Shown piece by piece: positions 1-49,100 of a stretch of DNA of 64,000 nt (position 1 is the stretch's first letter; every line of letters begins with the position of its first letter). The notes below the pieces were generated by a model, which was given only the letters and a program-made list of their open reading frames with translations, was not told where the DNA came from and searched no databases. The position numbers and the translations under genes are program-made. The stretch is from Cristatella mucedo. Taxonomy: Eukaryota > Bryozoa > Phylactolaemata > Cristatellidae. The stretch spans positions 60,001 to 124,000 of the forward strand of contig WPIO01000089.1 of NCBI GenBank assembly GCA_009760855.2. Reading direction: 5' to 3'.

Positions 1-484
1 ATAAATGTTAAACAATATAAGGCCTTATCAGTAAGTCCTCTTGTTAAGTCTATAGGTCAGACCAACAAACACTTTTCAAAGTGCTTGACAACAGCTTCGA
101 AGGACACAATACAATATCACATAATTTGAATAACATACACAACCGTGTTTGTCTGATCAACCTACGACGAGGGCTATAACCTGAAAATGCAATAGGGGCT
201 GATTATTCAATGGGGCCAGTTGCTGGCAGCAAGAAGGAGCTTCGGTAGAAACTTGCCTAAAAGGCAGCTAATAAAAATACTTCTTCAGCAAAAAACCCAA
301 ACTCTAGATGCCTGGAGTGCTATGGTGAGCTAATTTCTGGGCTTCATATTAAGATCACAGAGCGTGTCCGATCAAATAAGCTACTCTTATTTGCTGTTAT
401 TGTCAAGCTACTCGAAGTCTCCAGTCTACTCATTCCATTATCGGTGGCCTGTGTGAGCATGTATGCACACAATAATTCAAAAAA

Positions 485-495
485 GAGAGAGAGAG

Positions 496-531
<36 letters not shown>
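485..531. repeat. (GA)n microsatellite
   Basis: An interrupted run of GA dinucleotides. On the minus strand it gives a spurious poly-Ser/Leu reading frame. The rest of 1-2440 is DZANK1 intron (or its 3' flank) with no exon or repeat that I recognise. Confidence 0.9.
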
Positions 532-535
<4 letters not shown>

Positions 536-2440
536 CGAGTCATTCGGCTGAGCCTTTGTGCTTTCCGTGGCCAGAACCAACAGGATGCCTGAACAAGACA
601 GCCCAGAGCTAACGAGCAGTGTAAGCTCACTTCAGCGGCCACATCATGCTTGGACATACAGCATATTCCTTTGCCATCAAGGGTTGCCGTTTAGTGCTTA
701 CACTGCACATACATTTAGGAAATCTCAAATACGCACAATTAGGCGACCGGTTAGCAGTCTCTGCTCCGGCCACACCGCTCACTTAGTGCGGTTCATTTGA
801 CAATAACCCATGACACCATCGTTTGAATTGGTGATCTCATCGAGTGAAAATAAATTGTCTCGTGAGCACATAGTTTATCATTAGCGATCAAGCGATCGCT
901 AGCCTAATATGTTCATGCTTCTCGTAGCTTGCCTTAATTTAGTTCCACTTCAGGTGGGACTGCCTAGATACACCAACTGAAATTGTGGCAATTGACTCAT
1001 TATGACGCTGGTCACGCGACGATATCCTAATTTTTAAGCACATTTCGTATCTAAATGCACGGGCTTCACTGCTGGGGTACTATGCATATGCAGGCAACAA
1101 TTCTTAAAGATGCCCCACCGGATTACACTAGCTGTAGCTAAGTGTGAAGTGAGCAATCATCCGACCTGGAGGGCAAGCAACATAAGACTTCCCTTCGAAC
1201 AACCACACAGGAAGCACGGATTTTTCATTCTCTCTCGAAACTCGGCAACATCCTAGAGCTGCAACCCCTGCCCGAAAATAACTAAGAATGAGGGGGCGCT
1301 GAATGACCAAAATAACCAGCTACAACTATCTGGGGTTTTCAGCAGCTCTGCTAATGCATTAACTAGTAGTCTAATGAGGATCTGTAGATCAAACGTTCAC
1401 GAGCTGTCCTCAGTTTTAACTAGCATGACAAAGAGCAGCAGCAACTGAAGCTGCAGCACCAAGGAGATGAATAACTTTGCCATATTATACAGCTGGCCGA
1501 TAGCATTCTGATCTATAGCGTGGTATGATCTCTGTAGCTTCTATATGACAGCATCAAGCACTGAGTGGACTAGACTAGCTTTCCTGGTCTCTGGTTATTG
1601 GTGGACAATTGGGCAGAGAGGGGCTAGGCAGTGACTGGGACTGGGCACTGCAGAAGCATGATTGTAAGCCGGTTAAGCCTACCTTACAGCATCCATGGGC
1701 AGAGAATGAGTGACGATGCCGACTAGGGGGTACAGAAATCATAAAGAAGTATAGAACCACCAGATGGCATGCATCCATAGAATACTATTGATGCAACTTT
1801 TGCTCTAAATGATTGAACAGGCTTCATGAATAGGCAGGCTGGCAGCCATAGATAGGCAGCAATGTACTGCAGCTACATTTTATTCTACTGTCTGACTCCA
1901 GCAAGGTATGCATGCCGCAGTTCCTAACTCTAGCAAGCCAGTCTGCATGGTCATGCTGAGAACAGACACTAGCTTATCCCCCTCTGTCTGCCACTATGCT
2001 CACTGATCTTCAGCTACTGCACACGAGTGAGCTTGGAAAATTCCATATCAGTGACTGTACCTCTCATTAATGCAATGTCTCCTCCCCTTTCTCTGCCTCT
2101 TTCTGTTCAAAGCAGTGTATTCCTACACACAGCACCCTTTACTTTAGCCTGCAGTAGTCAGGAAAAAGAGCTAGTGCCACATGCTACAGGCTCTTTCTAT
2201 TAGACGAACTTCTTAGCACTTCATAGCTCTGCTTGCTTGCCAAGCCTACTCCTCATTTCGCATAGAGGCACATAAACATGGCAGTACAGCTCAAGCTCTA
2301 TCCGGGCTGCACTTTACGATCAATTACCCCATTTGGTAGGTAGCTAATTTCAAATTAGTGCCAACCATCGATTTGCTGGACCACCCATCACAATAACCAG
2401 GCTTGCTAAAGCCATGCTATAAGAAAGAGCCCTCGCTCAC

Positions 2441-37234
<34,794 letters not shown>

Positions 37235-38659
37235 TTCGAAGGAGCTCAGCCAAAGCAAGACTGTATGAACGATGGAGGGTGGATCTATTTGGTCGGGGCC
37301 TATTGTATTATTCACCACGAGAGATAAGACCCGAGCTCGGTCGTGTGGTTGTAAGCAAAATTTTGCTGAAATTGTGTATACATACAATCGAACGAAGTAA
37401 TGCTGCTTTTATTATTTATTTCGTCAGGTCATAGCAAGCTTGTTGGCTGAGCTCCGTACTGCTCCGATCTGTCAGCATTACCTAGTTGACCAAAAATACA
37501 AAGTTTCCTAACAAATCTGCTGCTCTACATATCGGCTAGCGCTTGGTAATGACTTTATCCATGCTAGGTGAGAGATGGAATTGTTGTGATGTGGTCCTGC
37601 TAAAGAATTGCTGGGATGTGCAGTAAAGTTGGCAACTTCAAAATGATCAGTGCTGTGACCAAGCAAATGAACTTATGGTACCGTATGAAACTTATCACTC
37701 AGGAGGCATTTGGTTTTCAATTTTAGTGCATATCTGAGGTCAACCGCACGGATTCATAGACATGATGGTGCTGCATGCCTTGCTGCCAGATTTTTGAAGT
37801 CTGTTGACGGCTAGCACGAACTAATGACCGTAATTAGCAGCTTCAAGATCACGGTGTCGAAGTCGAGGGACCGAAGGCTAGCTGAAGTCGAGGGACTGAA
37901 GGCACCGTACTAACGGCATTGCGAGCAGTCACCACTAATCGTGAGCAACCCCTTTTGAGATAGTAGGGGGCTCAGATCTAAGCACTCATTTTTTAAGGTC
38001 TAATCCAAAACTAGTAGCATGCAGGCGTAAGCATTGGGTGACGGGATGCCGACTTGGGCCAAGGTAGATCTGGGCACATTGCAGGGCCGAGCTTCGAGCC
38101 GAGCCACAGACAGCCCAGCCGGCTGCACCCTTTATGGCCTACGGTTGTCGATGTAGACACCAGTTAAGTCAGACAGATTTTCATGCCCGCTTTATGGCTT
38201 ATGGTTGTCAATGTAGACACCGGTTAAGTAAGACAATATTCATTTAAAATATGCCTACAGCGGTTAAATTTACTATGCTGATTTTAAACTACAGTGTAAG
38301 TAATCAAGCACCCTTAGCAACTGGCTGTTAATCACAAGATGTTAGGTAGGATTTGGTCTTGGGTGTTATCACTGGCAGCACAGCCTGATCAGACATTGGC
38401 TGCCCTAGAAAAAAACAAGACAAATCAGCTCGATCGTAGCTGGCTTTCATTACCAAATGCCGGCCAAGTTTGGTTCCCAGTGCCATCTGGCAGTTAAGTA
38501 CTACGGTTAACCTTACCCAGCAGCCTGCCCTTCCGTGATTTTATGATGAGTTGTTAGCCTACCACATTTTAACACTTAGACCAGAATTACTAGCTCCTTC
38601 CCACACTAGATGCCAAAAATTACCTCTTTAATTTCAATCTGCTCAAGCCCCCCACCATT

Positions 38660-38950
38660 CAGTTCACCGACTTACAAGGTCATATTCACTTTTAGGTCCT
38701 CTCATTCTATTGCTCCAGCCTACATCTCTGAAATGCCGTCTTCAGACTTTCCCTGCATCATCCGCTCTTCTGACTTAGCTCGTTTAGCTGTTCTACTAAG
38801 CCAACATCCAATAATTTTCAAAACGTTTCTTCTGTTTCAATTCTCCCAAAGCCTGGAGCTCGCTACTGACTCAGATCACATCCCCCGACTTGGCAATTAT
38901 TAGGAAGGTCTCACAGCATTTGCTACACCCTGTGAATTGTCTTTTACCTA
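38660..38950 (+). mobile_element. Diverged L2-family LINE fragment
   Basis: Resembles the ORF2 3' end of the copy at 4450 (TTTAGGTCC-TCTCATTCTAT-GCTCCAGCCTA) with deletions and frameshifts. Confidence 0.6.
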
Positions 38951-39098
38951 CTTACATATGATGAAATGATCCATGTTGAAATAATTTCTTTCCAGCCTAT
39001 ATCAAGTGCCTGCAAATAGATTACTTTTTAGGGCATGAAATAAATGTACTCTCAATTATTAGATAAGCTCGGTCACGCTGCTGGCTCCCCTTCGTCCG

Positions 39099-39270
39099 TG
39101 AGCCGTGATGGCACACTAGTTAAGGCGGTCGGGTCACTCTTCACGACCACAGTGCTAAGGTCATGGGTTCGAATCCTGCTGCGGGCGATCCTTTATTGCC
39201 ACTGCAAGTGGTGGTGATAGCCTTTAAGGCCCTTCTGCGGCTATACAGAAAAATTGTTGGATCAGCTAGC
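39099..39270 (+). mobile_element. SINE-B copy
   Basis: TGAGCCGTGATGGCACACTA, GTCATGGGTTCGAATCCTGC (B box GTTCGAATC), GCGATCCTTTATTGCCACTG, AAGTGGTGGTGATAGCC and GGATCAGCTAGC. The (ATTT)n tail is lost. Confidence 0.82.
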
Positions 39271-40142
39271 TGCTCCGCCTGGGGCATCATGACAAAGGCA
39301 CGTGGTCTAGATAGATTCAAGCGTGATGGGATTCAAGCATGATGGCTGGTCCTCAAGCATGATAACTGCCTCTCACGGCATCGACTGAACTGTGGCCTGT
39401 ATTGAATGTGCAGTGCACACTGACCTGCTTACTGCTATCATCAGGTCTTCAGCGGCTAGTGCTGCAGTCAACAGAGAAGTTGCAATAGCTTTGGGCTCTC
39501 AAGTCTTGAGCACTCTTGGTTGCCACTAAGCACGTAGCAGTGCTTTAGGTTATGGGTGGGATTGCCAGCCCATTGCAACCCAAGTCCAAAGCCTCTCGGA
39601 CTTCCTGCGTCAATGCAGTCCAACACCCCAAGTTTTAAGCAGCACCAGCGGCAAGATTGCAAATCGAGAAATACCAATGTCGGAAAGTGGGGCCACAAGC
39701 ATCTGGCCATGCATCACAGTAAAGCAAACAGTAAATGCAACTACAAACGTTTAATTTCTGTTGCCGAGAACGCTGGCTCAATTTGTCTGCAGCCACTTGC
39801 TGAATCAACAGCACTTACCACTTCCTTCCAACCTGATAAATACCCGGCTTTTAAACGGCCGATGACATACCTCGATTAAGAGATCCGGCTCAAAGCAGGG
39901 CCAACGCAAGGCTAATCCTACCAGACAACATTGCAGGTGACCTTGCGCGCGGCAGGTGTCCTTGAGTGGAGCGGCTCCACAAAGAATGACAACTGTTTGT
40001 TTGGCCATTCTGCTGGTTCACGATTCTGCGACAATAACTGACACTGCCCATCGTAGGCTTGTGAAGCAGGTAAATGGAAATAGCAACTTCAGGGACTGCA
40101 CTGAAGTCAGCAGCAAACCACCGACAGCAAACGTATCACCCA

Positions 40143-43100
40143 TCATAGGCTATTGGCAAGTGCTTCAATGTCACGTATTAGCTTGGCGTTGTTTTCCACC
40201 AAATTCACAGGCTTCGCTTCCATGCACACGATCTTGACACGGTTTTCATCCTAAAACACAGGGATCGCTGTTACTTACATTTGCTACTGCTACCGTTAGC
40301 CCCTTATAGCACACACCACACTCCATGAATCTAACATTTATCAGTAGCCTATGAAAGTGAGATCAACAGCATAAACAATAAGCAACGAGCACTGTGGAAC
40401 TTCAGAGCAGCATGGTAACCACATATATAAGTAGCGCCAGCATACATTGTATGTTTCCATTTTTGCACGTAGCTTAAAAGTATACGTCTTATATGTGGCT
40501 TCGATGAATACGGCATCAAAACGAGCCTCATTGGTCTGTCGAAGGTTTCCAAGATTGTCAGCACGCTCACTGAGAACTGCTTCGGCTGATTCTTGGAAGC
40601 ATGTCACCCACTGGTTACCAGTGACATCGGCAAGATTAGCCTGTCAAAAAACCAAGTCAGATGGTTCGAGATCCGGTAATGCAGATGGAAAGAAACAACT
40701 AACCTACAGATCACATCATAAAATGCACGACATAAAATGCTCGTCGGTGCAAAAATCATACGAGGTGCACTGTACTGCCTAATAAGGTTGCTTACTCAAC
40801 ACGAGGTCATGCAAATTGGTTTATGATGTGCACGATCAAATCTGACCCAGTGCGAGTCACCAGCTCATCTGTTGGCAAATCAAGTAACATCATTAACGAT
40901 GATGTAGATAAATTTAGTACACCCACAGAATGGCAACAGAAATATCAATACAAATTACGGCAACGATGCACGCCTGGGTCAAAGCAAAACAGCGCATGCG
41001 AGTTAAGCAACAGCGTAAGAATCAGTGACGAACTACCTGTAAGATCATTCGCCACTTGTAATCCGACGAGTCACGCGAGCAGCGTTCACACTTATAGATA
41101 CCGTTGCCATTGTCGATTAACTTTTTGTTACAACCTTCATTTGGGCATGCCTGAAATTACATAAGCTGGAACCAGTACACAGGATGTCTGTCTTGGGTTG
41201 CATTCAGCATTGTGGAGCAGGAATTCCGTGAAGGCAACCACAAACAGTTCCAACAGCAAACACTAAAAAGTGCCTTGCCTTCACATTCGTACAATATCTG
41301 CGAATGTGGACACACTGCGTTTACATGCTGCAAATAACCGCAGCTTACCATATACATGCAGTTCTCCTTTTTCATAAATACAACAGTAGCCTTCACCATA
41401 AAGTAATCTGCTTTGTCACCAGACCCAAGATTCTCACTTTTCACATCCTCGAAAGTTTTCCAGCTGGTGGCTCCTATGAAAAATCAGGCTTTACTTGAGT
41501 CACAAAAGCAGAAACCAGAAGTGATGTATGCAGTAATACAGCTGGATGTACACACTAGGAACAGTTACGAATCCGCCAGATCTAATTACCGTAACCACTG
41601 TCACTAGAGCAAGTGGCTGACGTGTTAAAAAGCTATGAAGACTGCATAAAGAAACTGGCACAAACAATGCTAAAACATTTACCCTGCATCCAAAGTATGT
41701 GCATGGGCTAAATCACTGCGCAAGCAATGTATAAAGACTATTGGTCAGCAACTGCTACGCCAAGGTAACGAGCAGCAAATCAGCAATAAGACGTTTACAG
41801 CAGATGCAAAACTCGGCAGCTAGGCTTGCCTTGGTGAACTCCGCAATTGCCGTGTAACGCAAATTCTCAGCTGACCAACACTAGCTCCCCAACGAGCAGC
41901 ACTGTATCAATTTCGAGGTTTCGTCACTCACTTTTAGGTCCCTTTATTGTCTTTCTTCGGCACAACAAACCAAACTACTTCCCAATCAGGCTAGCCATCG
42001 TACTAACCTCTCTTCTGACTCAGGTTATTTTGCCAATCCTCTACACAGCCTGTAATCCTTTACCAAACGTACTTTTAATTCACATGCTCTTAAAGCCTGG
42101 AACTCATTCCCAACTGACGACACGACACCCCCTGACTTATTGACATTTAAAAAGAAACTAAAACCACCTATTCTTCACAGCATTTTCTGGGTCCCTGTAT
42201 ATTGTCCATCGGGTGCTTATTCGTTCTGACACACGTACTATCGCTAGCCAATTAAAAACTTTTCCAGCATACTGAAAGTACCTAAAAAGAGATCTAGTTC
42301 ATTTAGGGCACTACACTAAATTCCTTATTGGTATTACTACTGTTATACAGTGGTGCAAACACATTGCAGCAAGATAACCTGAAAGTAAAGGTCTGCAGAT
42401 CAAACAGCCTAATATACATAAACACTCGCTTGCACTCGCGCTCACGAACACACATATAGCAGCTGAAGGCCTCAAGGTCAAGATTGTGAGATCGGTATGT
42501 CTCAGACCGCAATGTGCAGCTGCCAGCTGGTGGGGGGCCGGTCACGCTTGCCCCAGGTGATTCCTCTTGAGTTGCGCAACGACGAGAGCGCACGCCGAGC
42601 AGTGACGCCTGCCACTGCATGCAAATCAGCCAAGACCTACCTCCCGAGCCACCAGCGCCTGCTCCGTCAGACTGAAAGTGGCTGAAACTCTGTTTCGAGC
42701 CGACTGCATCATACCAACCGCGAAGCTCGTGAGCTTCGGGTATGTCAGGATTCAGAAGGATCGTACTCGACGAAACAGCAGACAGCGAGCGCCCATTCCA
42801 ATCCGAGAGTCTGCAGCCTTTCACTGCCAGCACAGGGTTCGAGCTTCCATCAAAGTTTCGCGCCTACGCGAATGTCGCACGCAATAAGATTCCTACCACA
42901 AGGGAACAACACCTTCGCAACGAGTTTAACCATTGGTGGGCTCCAGCTTAGACTATTAGCTCCACGCTTCGATGCTCAAGACAAACAGCAAAAAAAATGC
43001 ATGCTGTGAAAACTTACATCCTCCCCCCACAGAGTTAGTCGAATGGCGTAAGTTGACTTATCGACGAGCTCTATATCTCGTTTGGTAACCTCCTTTTGAG

Positions 43101-46100
43101 AGCTCTTGGCGGTAATCGTCGTTACATCCATCGCATTCTTCACCACACCAATAACATCTATAAAAAAAAATCCGATTCGTTAAGACAGCATTCATGCAGA
43201 CGACATTAACGAAAGCCAACGCCTTAAGTAAACTGGAAGATGCAAGACCCTGAGATCAGCATTGCCTATACGTAGCATGGAAAGTATCAGCACCGTACCG
43301 ACAAGACTAGAAGGTGTAAGGCTCGTCAGATCACTAAGCGGTACAAAGTGGAACTGCAGACTCGGAATGCCACTGTCTTCTTCGTCACATGGAACCACAG
43401 ATGTGTCACTAGTAAATGACATCTCATAGTCATTGTTTACTGAAGAAAATTGCTTGTTGGCAGCCTTTAGCATTGCCTTTGACACGTAGTACACCTGTGG
43501 AATAGGAAGTACAGACGTGAGAGAAACAGCAGCATCCAGCAATGAAAACCATCCAACGGCGGCAGCAGCCAGCAATGGCGACGATCAAACAGATGAGAAT
43601 ACCAGCACAGCCACTGACCTTATTAACTTCAAGAAGGTCAAAAAACTTATCGCAGTCTGCTTTCCAGACAGTGGCACGTATCTCGCCACTTTCATCGACG
43701 AAGTTGACGTTGAAAAACTTGCCTTCACCCTTGGAATTGCTATAGGTTCTAATTGTCGACTTCTGTGATACACGAGCTTTGATCATCCATCTAAACAGCA
43801 CACACAATAGCTATATTAACGCACACATCTAAGTCTACATACACAAGCACAATGCCTACACATATCATTATCACTATCACCTTCACGCACGCGCGCGCAC
43901 GCGCGCACGCACGCGCACGCACACACGCACACACAGTACTGACTGCACACCATTAAACTGGAGAGATCTGAACCTGATAAGGTTATGCAATGCCGGCAAA
44001 GGGCAGCAAAGCGAGTTTCATAAGCGGCAAGGCGAGCACACAATGCACGCGAGGATGGGCCAAGACTCTTGTATAGAACGCAAGTTAAGTAGATTGGTGC
44101 ACAACTCTTGTGTGACCGCAGTGCCCAGCACGACACATGCTTGATATCTGACACCAAATATAATGCATGGCCGCTTGTCGCTGGCCCTTCTTTTTAATGC
44201 TCCTCGCCTTTGACGATCTTTGCCAGATGCATGGGTATACATGCACGAGGGTGAAAGGAATTGCTGTATTTATGCCCTGGTGAAAGAAATTGCTGTATTT
44301 ATGCAAAAGACCTGGACGAGCTTTGCTTTAAGGCTTTATTGAATAACCATGCAACATAATATGGTGACAATCTTAACTTCCTCAACTCTTATATCACAGG
44401 TGCAAGCAAGGCACTTGAACTTGAACTGCTGATCAAATTCAAACACTGCCCAATGCTAAACTCGCTAATCCTGTCAGTTTACTTATCGAGTACTAGTGGC
44501 AAGCACAATGACTGCCACTCCTGCCATTAAAAAATTCTTTCGCCTGACTTCATGCAAAAGTAGCATGTGTGCACATGCTACCGAAACAGCCCTGCTTGCT
44601 TTACATGTCTAGAAAAATTTCTTACTTCGGTTGGATACATTTTGCTGTGCATGTCCATGATTACAGAATACAGTGGTAACTCGGCTTACGAGTGTATCGA
44701 CATGAGAGTGTTTCGAGATACGAGCTGTCACTCGGCCGATTTTTTGCTTCGAGTATCAAGCTAAAATTCGGGCTGCGAGCCAGCTTCAGATACTCCACCA
44801 CTAGTTGCCGCAGCGAACGTAACATTGCATATGGTTACTGAGACCAATAAGGGTAGGGTAGCGAATGCCGTTCCGTTTCAAGACGCTGCCCTACAACTCG
44901 GGTGCAATGCGAACCACATGCCTGTTGGTTCGCTCCCAGACAGACTCGAGTGAGCCATCGTGATGCTTGGACACACAAGATTGCCAGACTCCCGTGTTAA
45001 ATCCGACTATGGCAGGAACAGCTAAGTATGTACTGTTCTCTATGTAGGCAATATCACGTGTGAGAGTTCATCAAATAACTGATAGCAATCAGCACGTCGG
45101 CGTAAAGGCCCAGCCAATGAACTGAAAGAGAGGAAAGACCAGCAAAATCGGCAAATAAGATTAAGATATTCATTTCAGCCTTTCTCCTCCTATAACTCCA
45201 TTAGCATCTTTAAGTCGTCTGTCTGATCTCCAAGTTACTCCTGTAAATTCGGGTTAATAAAACCCGTTTATTGCTAGACATTCTAGTGTATTGTTTGGAT
45301 TAATGGCATTTCAATAGGGAAAATTGATTTGACCTACGTGTAATTTGAGTTACGAGCTCCGTCACGGAACGAATTAAACTCGTATGTAGATGCACCTATG
45401 TACTCAAAGACGTATGATGACGTATAAAGCAAAATGTATCCAACCGAAATCAGAAATTTTGCAAAAAAAGCATGCACATGCAACGTTTAGAGAAACATGC
45501 AGCAACAGTATGCAGTTTGGGTAGAACAGGGTGCAAAAAGCCACAGCATTGCTGATGGGTCTGACAAAGAAATTATTAACTGAAAGCACATCCTCAAATA
45601 AAGTAGCTTTACGAAAGAGAATCCAAGTTGACAGTAGCTCAGCAAAGAACAGCGTCGAGCTAATGGCCCTGTACACATATGCAAAGTCCTATGTGTACAG
45701 GGGGGGGGGCTCAGTTCCAAACTCGCAACCTTTTTTTTAACTCGCTGAGAATGCAGGTAATATGAACGATAAGGGTGTCGATAAAGATGAGTGGAGGCAA
45801 AGAGGAGGGGGCTATTCGACAAGTAAAACAAAGCATCAGGACCGGCAGCTCAGATCAGCTGGCCTGACCACGGCAATGCAAGCGCTACCACTTAACGTCG
45901 ACAGATTGTGCATGCATCAAGCAAAGCCATTAGTTCAGGCAGTCCCGTCCCAAACCATCTCCAGGGACCTTAAAGTCAGCACATGTATCTGTCAACTAAC
46001 TACACTGCAATAATCCAAGTAAGCTAGTGCTGCAATTTTAACCAGCTTACTTGTTCTGGTAGGGTGTAAGGCTCACGATCTGATAAACTTTCATTTGACC

Positions 46101-49100
46101 TCCACCTGGAGTCTTGGGCAGGCCTTCAGCTTGCCCAGAATGGAGCTGCCCATTGACTGACATCATCGGCGACCTGGCTCCTGCAGCACTCGGATTCTGC
46201 AAGCCTGAGCCGGGGCGAACTACCTTCTCCAGTAACGGCACCTCACTTTTGACAACGGGTGCCAACGGTCGGTTATAAGTCGACTGCGGCGGAGCTGCAG
46301 CAGGAGCCAAATCCATCGGTTCTGAAACACAAAATGATATCACATGAGCACACACACACACACACACGCGCACACACGCGCACACACACACGGGACACAC
46401 ACACGTGTCCAAACGTCGGCAAATAAAGCCAAAGTCATTTGAAAACATTTACTTCCAAGCAGGTGATAAGGCAAAACACAAACTATAACTATAAATCAAA
46501 ATGGATAAGTCTGCTAATTAAAAAACTCCTAGGCTCTCAGACAGCTCTCAGATATGAGACAATTGAGCTCTTGACTTACAAGAATAAGGTTGTAGGAGAT
46601 ATAGTGGATAGTAGATAGTAGAGATAGTAGAGAGTAGATAGATAGATAGTAGATAGAGTAGATAGATAGTAGATAGTAGATAGAGTAGATATATAGATAG
46701 TAGAGTGTTTAACTGTAGTTTGCTACATAACAGTAAATTTTCGTACCTGAGCACCGACACCAGCATCTCACAACGTCAGGACAGCCCTAGAGCACAGCAA
46801 GGCGATTGGAAGGAATGCCTTGCCGGCCTTGGGAGTTTTAAAGCTGCTGCCACTTTCACAGATATTCCCATAGCAGACTCCAGACTCCAAAGCCTGAGCC
46901 GGCTTTTGGCACATATTTGGAGAACAATAAACAGCACACTCGTGAGAGCAAAAGTGAAGAGCAGTAGGGTTTCTGAGAGAGAGAGAGAAAATCGAGGAAG
47001 CACAGACAAGGCAGCAAGAGTAAAGAACATACAAATAAAAGGTGGTACCGAGATCTGTAGGCGGGCTAAGTGGCAGGAAGCATAGCACAAGACAGGTGCC
47101 AACCGTGCCAACAGCCAGACTTGCACAGATCGAATAAGACATCATAGCTTTCTACTCGACCAAAGGATGAATCTCACTGGCGCTCGAGGTTGACCCGATC
47201 TTCTGGGATCAAAAGCAAGCATCGTACAGCACCAATGGCAAGCATCTTAGACCCCAAATGCCCATTAAGAGTGTCTATTACATACAGGTAAAGGCATCCA
47301 TAATCTATAAATAAAAGGTATAGCCAGTGCAACGTTCGAGTTGAATAATTTAACATTCTGGAAAGAACCTAAAAGCTACGGATATAGCATACTAGCTACA
47401 TACAGCAGTACTGCTAGACAAATAATAATAACACATTTGTATAGTGCCCTCGGAGAACTTAATCTCTTCCTACGCACTTTACATATGCTGCAAAGGAAGC
47501 ATGGTCGAATGGTTAGTGGTAGACAATGCGATGTATCTCGGTTTGTACCTCTACGAAGCCATACCGACTATGTGGGTGTTATGCAGGAGAGTTTTGTATT
47601 GCACACTCACAACCTAAGCGGCTTTCTGTACGCATTCGGTAGCCAACAGACTTCGTCTCAGGCAACAAAGAGAAAGTGGGAAGCATAGCAGAGTCAGGAG
47701 AGCAGTTGAGGTAGTGAGTAGCATGGAAGTAGCAGCTCAGGACTGCTGAAAAGGATGAGCCATAGTCGGCAACAGGAGAGTAGTTGTCGTTGCGTAAAAG
47801 AAAAGAGCCAGACACGGTATAGCAAAAAACTCCGGCTAGATTCTATTAGTTCAATTGCAGCCTTCACGGCAAGCACTTGCCAGCAACTTCCACCGGAAAA
47901 AATTACCCAAACAAGCAGTGAGAGGCCCGACAGCAAAACCAGGCAGAGTGAGTGCACAGGGAATGAACAAGGGTGCACTATCAGAAGCCATTGGCCAGCT
48001 AGCAACAGCAAATGCTGTAAAACACAAAGGAGAATGAATAAGAGCAAATTGAGACCGTCTGGCTAAGAATCAAAATGAAGTCGTGTACAAGGTCAAGGGA
48101 AGCAGTGTCCGAGCATGCCCAAGCATGCCTGGTGACAAAAGAATAGCGACTAGCAGCTTGCAGGCAAGGAACTGGGACGCGATGGTAATCCAAAATCGCT
48201 AGTTCTTTGCCTGCCAGCACAGATTGCCCAAGCCATCAATATGCCGGAGATTGCTCCGCGGACCCTTGCTCCAGCTGAATGCACAGTTTGACAATTTCTA
48301 AAGCCATGCACCTAGCTTCATGCCTAAAATGAGCAACATTCATGCCGCCCCCTCATGTGATTACCAACGTGATGGCTAGTACTGGTTCATCACTGAATAC
48401 ACGTGCACAACCACTCAGACACCCAACTAAAACGACAAAAACTAAAAACTTACACGCACCAACACGCACTTGTAAGTTGGCACTAACCGCGGGCAAAATC
48501 CTACACGGGCTGCTGAACAACCAGGCTGAACACCAGTCAGTCCACGCCCACGAGCCTAAGCTGCGAGAAGCATACGATATTGCTAGCCTCGTGCAGCTGG
48601 GTACGTACATACCGTCTCCACCGCTGCCGTGCTTCAAATTTATAGGGTTGCCCAGCTTGACGTTCACTTCAGCACCCATCTTAAGCACCTCCAAATTGCT
48701 TATCATGATGATTCGCTTGTCGCCGTTGGCTTTGTTGCACACAAACTGCGTCACCCGCACAATACAGTGGGTCGCGATGTGTCCACTGGCAACCATATCA
48801 TTGAGAGTGCTAGCCAGCATGCCGTCTACAGCGACCGCGTGGGGGGTGATGGTTGAACAAGCACGGTCGGCAGCAACGATGCAGCCTACAAAGCGCTTTG
48901 TGCAGGGCAATTACACGAAGTGCTCTGAACACCATCCGACAGCATGAGGCGATGTCGCACTTGGTTTGATGCCTGAGCCATTTTCTTCAAACCCTATAAA
49001 CAGCGACCAGAAGAGCGTTAGAACTTTTACGGTCTCGTCTCTCAAAGTTGGAATAACAACTGTACGCTATTAAAAAAAAGCCGAGTACGGCTACTGTATG

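Larger units (their letters stand above)
37235..40142. other. Convergent intergenic region between COQ6 and RPA1
   Basis: This stretch holds the 3' flanks of both genes. It contains a worn L2 fragment at 38660-38950 (CACTTTTAGGTCCTCTCATT, CTCCCAAAGCCTGGAGCTC) and a SINE-B at 39099-39270. Around 38130-38240 there is a short direct repeat (TTATGGCCTACGGTTGTCGA and TTATGGCTTATGGTTGTCAA, each followed by TGTAGACACC). I found no further coding signal. Confidence 0.6.

Noticed and set aside
1128-1778. Minus-strand small frames as further DZANK1 exons
   Set aside because: No zinc-ribbon or ankyrin pattern and no matching splice phase; the remaining exons probably lie left of the window.
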